From NCBI RefSeq assembly GCF_024756275.1, contig NZ_JANUGQ010000021.1:61079-125078 (forward strand): a stretch of 64,000 nucleotides of DNA. The letters are read 5' to 3'. Positions 57,434 through 64,000 of the stretch are shown here, piece by piece. How positions within the stretch are numbered: position 1 is the stretch's first letter; each line of letters opens with the position of its first letter. The stretch comes from Streptomyces pyxinae (GTDB lineage: Bacteria > Actinomycetota > Actinomycetes > Streptomycetales > Streptomycetaceae). A program made the translations under genes and the position numbers. The notes under the pieces were generated by a model. That model saw only the letters and a list, made by a program, of their open reading frames with translations, was not told the origin of the DNA and did no database searches.

Positions 57434-58126
57434 ATGACCAAGCAGTACCGTGCGTTCTGCACACGCCAAGATCTGATTCGCTCGGCCGCCGAGGTCATCG
57501 GCAGGACCGGGTTCGCGGAGGCGTCGCTCACCACGATCAGCGCCCGCGCCGGTGTGAGTACGGGCGGGCTCACCTTCCACTTCCGCAACAAGCAGGCCCT
57601 GGGCGAGGCAGTGGAACTAGCGGCTGCCGAGAGCCTGTTGCGGGTCACGGGGCATGTGCAGCTCCGGCACCCGGCACCCCTGCAACTGCTGGTCGACACC
57701 TCGCACGCGCTCGCCCGGAGCCTCGCGGAGGACCCCGTGCTGCGGGCCGGCTTCGGTCTGGGGCGGGACGCGACCTGGCAGAGCTGCGTCGCTCTGTGGG
57801 GCCAGTGGCAGGACTGGGTGGAGCTGATGCTGAACGTCGCCCGCGACCGGGGCGACCTCGCCCCGGACGTGGCACCCAAGGACGTCGTCTCCCCGATCAC
57901 GGCCGTACTCGCGGGGTTCGAGGTGCTCAGGGGCGGCTCCGACGGTGACGCGGGACAAGGTCTGCGGGACGAACTGAGCCGATTCTGGCGGCTGTTCATG
58001 CCCCGGATCGCGGCCGAGCCGGTGCGGAACCTGATCGACCCCGACAGCACGCACCTGCCGCTCTCCGCCGGGACGGCGGCCCTGGGCGGCGCCGGCGACT
58101 ACCCGGAGATCTGCGGGGTCGCCTGA
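57434..58126 (+). CDS. TetR-type regulator, gamma-butyrolactone-receptor-like
   Basis: 230 residues. The helix-turn-helix (IRSAAEVIGRTGFAEASLTTI; SARAGVSTGGLTFHFRNKQAL) has the T-x-G-x-L-x-F-H-F pattern of ArpA/ScbR-type receptors, and the C-terminal domain includes conserved Trp residues (DATWQSCVALWGQWQDWVEL) in the region where such receptors hold their ligand. No butenolide/AfsA synthase is in the window. It may be a receptor or a pseudo-receptor controlling the thioesterase/SARP/aminotransferase group to its right. Confidence 0.8.
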   Translation: MTKQYRAFCTRQDLIRSAAEVIGRTGFAEASLTTISARAGVSTGGLTFHFRNKQALGEAVELAAAESLLRVTGHVQLRHPAPLQLLVDTSHALARSLAEDPVLRAGFGLGRDATWQSCVALWGQWQDWVELMLNVARDRGDLAPDVAPKDVVSPITAVLAGFEVLRGGSDGDAGQGLRDELSRFWRLFMPRIAAEPVRNLIDPDSTHLPLSAGTAALGGAGDYPEICGVA

Positions 58127-58423
58127 TCCCCCTCACGACTCCGCCGGCGCCACCGCTTGGGCCCCGGCCCGGCCGGCGCCACCGCCCGGCCCGGCTCGTC
58201 CGGTTCCACCGCTGCCCGGCTCTCCGGTCCCCCCGATCCCACCCTCCCGGACGCCCCGGCCCGGCACCGCCCGGACCGGGGCGGTGCCGTCCCCGCGCGG
58301 GTGCCCGGAGGGGCCGTACCCGCTGCTCGGAGCGGTGTTTGTGCTCCCTTTGAGCACCGCGCCGGAGTATGGGCGCGGACCGGTCCGCCAGGGGCCGGGC
58401 GGTGGGACGGAAGGAAGACCGAC

Positions 58424-59206
58424 GTGGCAGGCGCGTGGTTCCGCAGGTACGACTCCTTCGGCGGCGGTCCGGAGGCGCCCGGCTCGGTGCGGCTCGTCTG
58501 CTTCCCGCACGCGGGCGGCGCGGCCAGCTCGTACATCAGGCTCTCCCGGACGCTGGCCCCGGCCGTCGAGGTCCTGGCCGTGCAGTATCCGGGGCGGCAG
58601 GACCGGCGCCAGGAGGAACCGGTCGCCGACATCGGGCGGCTCGCGGACGCCCTGGCCCAGGAGGTGGAGACCCATGTCGACGGGGTCTACGCCTTCTTCG
58701 GGCACAGCATGGGCGCGCTGCTGGCCTACGAGACGGCGGCCCGTCTGGCCGACCGGGGCGCTCCGGGGCCGGCGGCGCTGATCCTCTCCGGGCGGCAGGC
58801 GCCCCGGCCGGTGCCCTCGCCCCACGACCGGCTGCTCACCGACGCCGACATCCTCGCGGCCGTCCGGCGGCTCGGCGGCACCACCCCGGCGGTCCTGGAC
58901 GACCCCGAGCTGCGGGACATGGTGATGCCCGCGCTGCGGGCCGACTACCGGGCCATCGGCTCCTACGCCTGGCGCGAGCGCCCGCCGCTGGACACGCCCC
59001 TCACCGTGCTGATCGGTGACGCCGACCCGGTGGTCCACCCGCAGGAGGCGCTGGCCTGGCGGGAGTTCACCACCGGACCGACCGGCATGCACACCTTCAC
59101 CGGCGGCCACTTCTATCTGGACGAGCACCTCGGCGGGGTGGCCGACGCCATCACCCGCACCCTCGCCCGGCACACCCCGGCCGGGGCCGGCGTCCGCACC
59201 CGATAA
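58424..59206 (+). CDS. Type II thioesterase
   Basis: 260 residues from a GTG with GGAAGGAAG upstream. It has the alpha/beta-hydrolase triad: Ser in FFGHSMGALLAYE, Asp in IGDADPVVHPQ and His in FTGGHFYLDEHL; the start LVCFPHAGGAASSYIRL is diagnostic of GrsT-type editing enzymes. These free mis-acylated carrier domains in NRPS or PKS lines, so modular megasynthase genes probably lie beyond the window's right end or elsewhere. Confidence 0.92.
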   Translation: MAGAWFRRYDSFGGGPEAPGSVRLVCFPHAGGAASSYIRLSRTLAPAVEVLAVQYPGRQDRRQEEPVADIGRLADALAQEVETHVDGVYAFFGHSMGALLAYETAARLADRGAPGPAALILSGRQAPRPVPSPHDRLLTDADILAAVRRLGGTTPAVLDDPELRDMVMPALRADYRAIGSYAWRERPPLDTPLTVLIGDADPVVHPQEALAWREFTTGPTGMHTFTGGHFYLDEHLGGVADAITRTLARHTPAGAGVRTR

Positions 59207-59430
59207 CCGCCCCGGCCCGGCCGGTACCGCCGTCGGTGCCGACACCACCGCCGGTACCGGTACCGGTATCGGTGCCGCGAATGTTCCGAGCAGGCACTTC
59301 AGGGCGACGAGGCCCAGTTTTGTGTGGGTTTGGAGCGGCCTGTCGCAGAATGGTCATCAACCAGTCCGGCACCATCTCCGCTCAGGCCCGGAGAGCCGTG
59401 CCCACGCCTCGACCACGCCCTGGAGGCACA

Positions 59431-61725
59431 ATGGAATTCCGGATGCTGGGCCCGATGGAGATCCTCGGCGACGACGGTGGAGCGGTGGTGCTCGGGGGCA
59501 TCAAGCAGCGCGCCACCCTGGGCTTCCTGCTTCTCCAGGCCAACCGGGTCGTCGCCACCAGCCAGTTGATGAACGCGCTGTGGGGTCTGGACGACGCCCC
59601 CACGACCGCGCGCAAGATCCTCCAGAACGCGGTCTACCGGCTGCGCGGGGTGCTCTCCCCGGAGATCGGCGGGATACCGGGCCGCACCGCTCCGGGCGCA
59701 CCGGCGCTGCTGACCCAGCCGCCCGGCTACATGCTCCGGGTCGACCCCGACCGGGTGGACCTGCACCGCTTCCACCGGTGGGTGGCCGAGGGCCGGGAGA
59801 AGCTGGCGCTCGGCGAACACGAGCCGGCCGCCCGGCTGTTGCGGGACGCCCTGGCGCTCTGGCGGGGCCGGGCGCTGGCCGACCTGGTGGAGACCGGGAC
59901 CGACTGGCCCGAGCTGATCGCGGTGCAGAACACCCGGCTCGACGTGATGGAGGACTACTTCGAGGCGCAGCTCGCCTGCGGCCGCCACCACGCGATCCTG
60001 TCCGGCCTGGAGACCATGGCTGACGCCGAGCCGCTGCGCGAACGCTGCTGCGGCCAGCTCATGCTGGCGCTCTACCGGTGCGGCCGGCAGGCGGACGCGC
60101 TGAACGTCTACAGCCGCATCCGCTCCGCCCTCGTGGAGGATCTCGGCCTGGAACCGAGCCGGCGGCTCCAGCGGCTCCAGCACGCCATCCTGACCCAGGA
60201 CCCGGAGCTGTTCCTGACCGAGCCGGAGCCGGCCGGATCGCGCGTCCCCGCCGGCCAGGCGGTGGACCTGGACCGGTTCCGCCGCCCCGCCGCCTCCACC
60301 GTCCCGGCCCCCGTCGTTCCTGCCCCCGCCCCCGCCCCGGCCTCCGCCGGGCCCGTTCCCGCTCCCGTTCCCGCGCCGGCCGAGGCCACCGGGACACCGC
60401 CCCGCCCCGCCGCGCCCACCGCGCCGGCCCCGGAGCAGCCGGCCGCGCCCGACCGCCGCCGGGTCAGCGTCGTCGCCGTACGCACCCGGCTGGCGCCCAC
60501 CCTGGGCGGCGCGGGCAGCGAGCGCCTGGACGAACTGCTGGACGGCACCGCCTCCGTGGTGCGGGAGCACATCGAACACTTCGGCGGCACGGTGACCGCC
60601 TCCTTCGGCTCGACCATCCTCGCCCTCTTCGGGCTGCGGGAATCCCGGGAGGACGACAGCCGCCGCGCCGTGCTCGCCGCCCTGGCGATCCGGGACAAGC
60701 TCGACGTGGCGCGCTGCACCGAGACCGAGGGCGCCGAACTCACCGTGCGTACGGCGGTGACGGCCGGCGACGTCCTGCTGCGGCGCCGGGGCGGCGAGGA
60801 GGCCCCGATGGTGGTCGGCGTCGTACTGGACGAGGCCGAGACCCTGCTGGCGGCGGTGCCCGTCGGTGAGGTGTGGACCAGCGAGGCGGTACGCCGCGCC
60901 ACCACCGAGAACGTCAACTACCGTGCGGTGGCCCGGGGCTGGCAGGTGACCGGGGTGCGCGGGGAACCCGACGGGCTGGCCGGTGCCACCGGCGAATGCG
61001 GCCTGACCTATGAACTCGACGTGCTGCGCGGGCTGATGCAGCGCAGCAGGCACCGCACCGTGCCGTATCTGTTCACCGTGCTCGGCGAGCACGGCACCGG
61101 CAAGAGCCGGCTGCTGGGGGAGTTCGCCCGGTGGGCCGGCGGGCTCGACGACGCCCCCGTCGTGCTGACCGGACGCACCCCGGAACCCGGACAGGGAGAC
61201 GCGCTGGCGGCTCCGGCGCAGATCCTCGCCGCCTACTGCGGGATCCGTCCCGGTGACGATCCGGTGGCGGCGCGGCGCGCCCTGGGTGAGCGGGTGCGGG
61301 CCCTGTTCCCCGGCGAGGGGGACGCGGACCTGATGCTGGCCCAGTTGCTGCCGCTGCTCGGCACCGGCGCGGAGGCGCTGCTCGGTGTGGTCTGCCCGGA
61401 GGAAGTCGTGGCCGCCTGGGGCGAGTTCTTCCGGGAGGCGGCCCAGCACGCGCCCGTGGTGCTGTGCCTGGACGACCTCCACCACGCCGAGGACTTCGTG
61501 CTGGACGTCATCGAGGGGCTGGCCGAGTCCGCCGGACCGCGCGCCCTCTTCGTCGTCGCCTCCGCCCACCCCGGGCTGCTGCGGCGCCGGCCGGGCTGGG
61601 CGGGCGGCAAGAACCACGCGTCCACGGTCACCCTGGACCGGCCGGAGCGCTTCACCCGGGAACAGCTGGTGGAGTTCCTGCTGTCGGCCGCCCGCAGCGA
61701 GGGCGCCCAGACCGTCGGCCGGTAG
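59431..61725 (+). CDS. Large SARP regulator with cyclase-like and truncated ATPase domains
   Basis: 764 residues; ATG with TGGAGG upstream. Order: SARP winged helix (MEFRMLGPMEILGDD, ATSQLMNALWGLDDAP), BTAD domain, a Pro/Ala-rich linker, then a class III nucleotidyl-cyclase-like fold without the metal Asp pair (RVSVVAVRTRLAPTL; FGGTVTASFGSTILALFG), then a P-loop (LGEHGTGKSRLLGEF) and Walker B-like VLCLDDLHHAED. Related AfsR- or LAL-type proteins continue for hundreds of residues of TPRs; this one stops soon after the ATPase. I noticed no TTA codon. It probably drives the right-hand locus. Confidence 0.85.
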   Translation: MEFRMLGPMEILGDDGGAVVLGGIKQRATLGFLLLQANRVVATSQLMNALWGLDDAPTTARKILQNAVYRLRGVLSPEIGGIPGRTAPGAPALLTQPPGYMLRVDPDRVDLHRFHRWVAEGREKLALGEHEPAARLLRDALALWRGRALADLVETGTDWPELIAVQNTRLDVMEDYFEAQLACGRHHAILSGLETMADAEPLRERCCGQLMLALYRCGRQADALNVYSRIRSALVEDLGLEPSRRLQRLQHAILTQDPELFLTEPEPAGSRVPAGQAVDLDRFRRPAASTVPAPVVPAPAPAPASAGPVPAPVPAPAEATGTPPRPAAPTAPAPEQPAAPDRRRVSVVAVRTRLAPTLGGAGSERLDELLDGTASVVREHIEHFGGTVTASFGSTILALFGLRESREDDSRRAVLAALAIRDKLDVARCTETEGAELTVRTAVTAGDVLLRRRGGEEAPMVVGVVLDEAETLLAAVPVGEVWTSEAVRRATTENVNYRAVARGWQVTGVRGEPDGLAGATGECGLTYELDVLRGLMQRSRHRTVPYLFTVLGEHGTGKSRLLGEFARWAGGLDDAPVVLTGRTPEPGQGDALAAPAQILAAYCGIRPGDDPVAARRALGERVRALFPGEGDADLMLAQLLPLLGTGAEALLGVVCPEEVVAAWGEFFREAAQHAPVVLCLDDLHHAEDFVLDVIEGLAESAGPRALFVVASAHPGLLRRRPGWAGGKNHASTVTLDRPERFTREQLVEFLLSAARSEGAQTVGR

Positions 61726-62236
61726 CTCTCCCGCCCTGTCGGCGCCGGGGCCGCTCCATGGCCCCGCTGCCCGCTGCCCGCTGCCCGCTGCCCGCTGCCC
61801 GCTGCCCCGGGGGCCCGGCCCGTCCGGAGCCCGGGCCCCGGGGCCCTTGTCCACCTGGGCCCGGGGGCCTCCCTGGTCCCGGCCCTCCCGGGCCCCCGGC
61901 TTGCCCCGCCCGGCCCTCCGGGTCCTGCCCCGCCCCGTGCCCGGTCCTCCCGGCGCCCCGGCTTCCGGGAACCCCGGCCCGCCCGAGGCCGGGCCCCTGC
62001 CCGCCCGCACCCGTGGGCCTCCCCGGCCCCGGCCCCTGCCCACACCCTCCCAAGGCCCCGCCCCCACCCGTGGGTAACCGACCGCCCACCACCGCCCCGT
62101 ACCGGGCGAGTGACCGGCTCGTGACCGTGCGCTGGAATCGCCCGGCCCAGGATGGCGGGGAGGACATGCCGGGCATCGAGAACGATCGAACGGTCGACGG
62201 TGCGGGCATTCCGCCGCATCGGACAAGGAGCGAGAC
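61726..62236. repeat. GC-rich intergenic region with 7-bp tandem repeat
   Basis: No gene is supported. Six copies of CCGCTGC run from 61764 to 61805, and the whole stretch to 62090 is dominated by CCCGGCC-type sequence. The more balanced 62090-62236 part should contain the aminotransferase promoter (AAGGAG lies 10 nt before the ATG). Confidence 0.75.
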
Positions 62237-63826
62237 ATGAATTCCGACTATGCCGCGACCGAGCTCGCCGAACCCAACCTGCGGGCGCTGCTGGGCACGG
62301 CCGGTCTGGACGTGGAGTACGTGCGTGGCGAGGGCAACACGCTCTTCCGGCTGGGCGCGGACGGCCAGGAGATCCCGGTGCTCGACTTCGCGGGCGGCTA
62401 CGGCTCCCTGCTCTTCGGCCACAGCCACCCGGAAATCATCGCCCGCGCCCGGCAGTTGCTCGACGAGGGCACCCCGGTGCACGCGCAGTTCTCCTCGCAC
62501 CCCTACGCCAACCGGCTGGCCGCCGAGCTGAACCGGATCGTGCACCGGGAGACCGGCACCACCGAGCCGTACTACGCCACCTTCGCCAACAGCGGTGCCG
62601 AGGCCATCGAGGCGGCCGTCAAGCACGCCGAGCTGGACCGGGTGCTCCGGCTCGGGGAGCTGCTGGAGCGGATCGCGGCCGGCGCCGAGCGGGCCCGGGA
62701 GGCCGTGGCGGACGGCTCGGCGGTCGTCCCGGACAGCCTGTTCACCCGGCTCCGGACCGAGCCCCCGGCCGCCGGCCAGGACCGGACCGAGGCCGTGCTC
62801 GCGGCGGTCGCCGCGCACAACGCCGAGCCCGGTTCCCGGCCGCCGCTCTTCCTCGCCCTGGAGGGCGGCTTCCACGGCAAGCTCATGGGCAGCGTCCAGC
62901 TCACCCACAACCCGGGCTACCGGGAGCCGTTCGACGCCCTCGGCGTGCGGACCCGCTTCGTCCCCGAGGGCCGCGCCGATCTGCTGAAGGAGATCGCGGC
63001 GGAGGAGGGCGCCACCCTGCTGGAGCCGGTCGTGGAGGACGGCGAGATCCGGCTGGCCGAGCACCGGGCCCCGGTCTTCTGCGCCTTCCTGCTGGAGCCG
63101 ATCCAGGGCGAGGGCGGCATCCGGCCGCTCACCCAGGAAGGCGCCCGGGCCGTCGACGAGTTCCGCGCGGCCACCGGCTGCCCGGTCGTCGTGGACGAGG
63201 TGCAGAGCGGCATGGGCCGCACCGGCGCCCTGCTGGCCAGCGCCGCCCTGGGCCTGCGCGGCGACTACTACGTCCTCGCCAAGTCGCTGGGCGGCGGCAT
63301 CGCCAAGGCGTCCGTGATGCTCGTCCACGAGTCCTGCTACCGGCCGCAGTTCGAGCTGGTGCACAGCTCCACGTTCGCCAAGGACAGCTTCTCCTGCCAC
63401 ATCGCGCTCAAGGTGCTCGAACTGCTGGAGGCCGACGGCGGCAGCGCCTACCGCCGGGCCGCCGAACGGGGCGAGGCGCTGAAGGCGATGCTCGACCGGG
63501 TGCGGCTGGCCTTCCCCACCGTGGCCGCCGAGGTACGCGGCCGGGGCCTGATGCTCGGCTTCGAGTTCCGCGACCAGTCCGACTCCCCGGACCAGGTCCT
63601 CGGTGAGGCGGCCCGCACCGGGATGATCGGCTATGTGCTCGCCGGTCATCTGCTGCACGCCCACCGGATCCGGACCTTCCCCACCGCCAGCGCCCCCCAC
63701 ACGCTGCGCTTCGAGCCGTCCCTGCTGCTGACGGACGAGGAGATCGGCCGCCTGGAGACGGCCCTCACCGATGTCTGCGCCCTCGTCCGCGACCGGGCGT
63801 CGGACCGCCTCGTCACCTCCTCCTGA
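62237..63826 (+). CDS. Class III PLP aminotransferase, large form
   Basis: 529 residues, about 80 longer than standard because of an insert after residue ~135 (LERIAAGAERAREAVADGSA) between the PLP-phosphate segment ATFANSGAEAIEAAVKHAEL and GGFHGKLMGSVQLTHN. The Asp motif VVVDEVQSGMGRTG and the Schiff-base Lys in VLAKSLGGGIAKASV are intact. It resembles the aminotransferase type often attached to or flanking NRPS/PKS lines. It belongs to a different subgroup from the enzyme at 32054. With the type II thioesterase and SARP it marks the start of another biosynthetic locus. Confidence 0.88.
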   Translation: MNSDYAATELAEPNLRALLGTAGLDVEYVRGEGNTLFRLGADGQEIPVLDFAGGYGSLLFGHSHPEIIARARQLLDEGTPVHAQFSSHPYANRLAAELNRIVHRETGTTEPYYATFANSGAEAIEAAVKHAELDRVLRLGELLERIAAGAERAREAVADGSAVVPDSLFTRLRTEPPAAGQDRTEAVLAAVAAHNAEPGSRPPLFLALEGGFHGKLMGSVQLTHNPGYREPFDALGVRTRFVPEGRADLLKEIAAEEGATLLEPVVEDGEIRLAEHRAPVFCAFLLEPIQGEGGIRPLTQEGARAVDEFRAATGCPVVVDEVQSGMGRTGALLASAALGLRGDYYVLAKSLGGGIAKASVMLVHESCYRPQFELVHSSTFAKDSFSCHIALKVLELLEADGGSAYRRAAERGEALKAMLDRVRLAFPTVAAEVRGRGLMLGFEFRDQSDSPDQVLGEAARTGMIGYVLAGHLLHAHRIRTFPTASAPHTLRFEPSLLLTDEEIGRLETALTDVCALVRDRASDRLVTSS

Positions 63827-63848
63827 CCGCGCGGGCGCCACCGCCCCG

Positions 63849-64000
<152 letters not shown>

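Overview
The window is very GC-rich, uses GTG and TTG as well as ATG starts, has Shine-Dalgarno-type ribosome sites, DUF397/WhiJ-type loci, SARP regulators and rare TTA codons. All of this points to a Streptomyces or close relative. Both ends are incomplete: the first gene is cut at base 1, and the last ~150 bases are an almost pure C run that looks like an assembly artefact.

Left third (1-27.7 kb), mostly accessory chromosome: a DnaE2/ImuB-like mutagenic repair pair; a flavin monooxygenase facing its MarR regulator; a membrane-anchored STAND ATPase with seven kinesin-light-chain-type TPRs; a WhiJ/AbaA-like locus (anti-sigma-like ATPase, Xre/DUF5753 regulator, DUF397) and a second orphan DUF397 gene, separated by an SDR/TetR pair; an aminoglycoside-phosphotransferase-like protein; a DHA2 exporter with a suspect 5' end; a secreted protein; a large LuxR (LAL) regulator; a DUF4232 lipoprotein; an HxlR regulator; and a compact group of a 56-residue peptide, JmjC oxygenase, aldo/keto reductase and kinase-like protein that could be a peptide-modification system.

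Centre (27.8-51.3 kb), a biosynthetic cluster. A DUF2156 (MprF-type, aminoacyl-tRNA-using) protein faces a long operon: aldehyde dehydrogenase-like reductase, acyl-CoA-dehydrogenase-like flavoprotein, class III aminotransferase, SRPBCC protein, membrane protein, ACP, ketosynthase, SRPBCC protein. An SGNH-like protein lacking its serine lies on the other strand. A second operon holds a methyltransferase, P450, lipocalin-type hydratase-like protein, MMPL exporter, SRPBCC protein, flavin reductase and FAD oxidase. AraC and two SARP regulators follow, and both SARPs carry TTA codons. The parts list (fatty acyl to aldehyde to amine to N-hydroxylamine, tRNA-dependent aminoacyl transfer, short ketide extension, O-methylation) resembles what is known for valanimycin/elaiomycin-type azoxy metabolites. 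This product assignment is inference.

The most striking feature is a class II, serine-type tRNA-like gene at 38213-38299. Its acceptor, D, variable and T arms are intact and it has G73, but its anticodon arm is abnormal and it lacks U33. It lies at the head of the second operon, just behind a GTCTCAG direct-repeat element. The same element, with identical spacing, precedes the first operon. My reading is that it may be a non-decoding seryl-tRNA used as a dedicated aminoacyl donor by the DUF2156 enzyme and switched on by the cluster SARP.

Right third (51.5-64 kb): a sortase-anchored chitin-type LPMO, a TetR/amidase pair with twin operators, GNAT, HEAT-like and small GntR genes, and then what looks like the edge of another biosynthetic locus (TetR/butyrolactone-receptor-like regulator, type II thioesterase, large SARP, class III aminotransferase) running into the damaged end.
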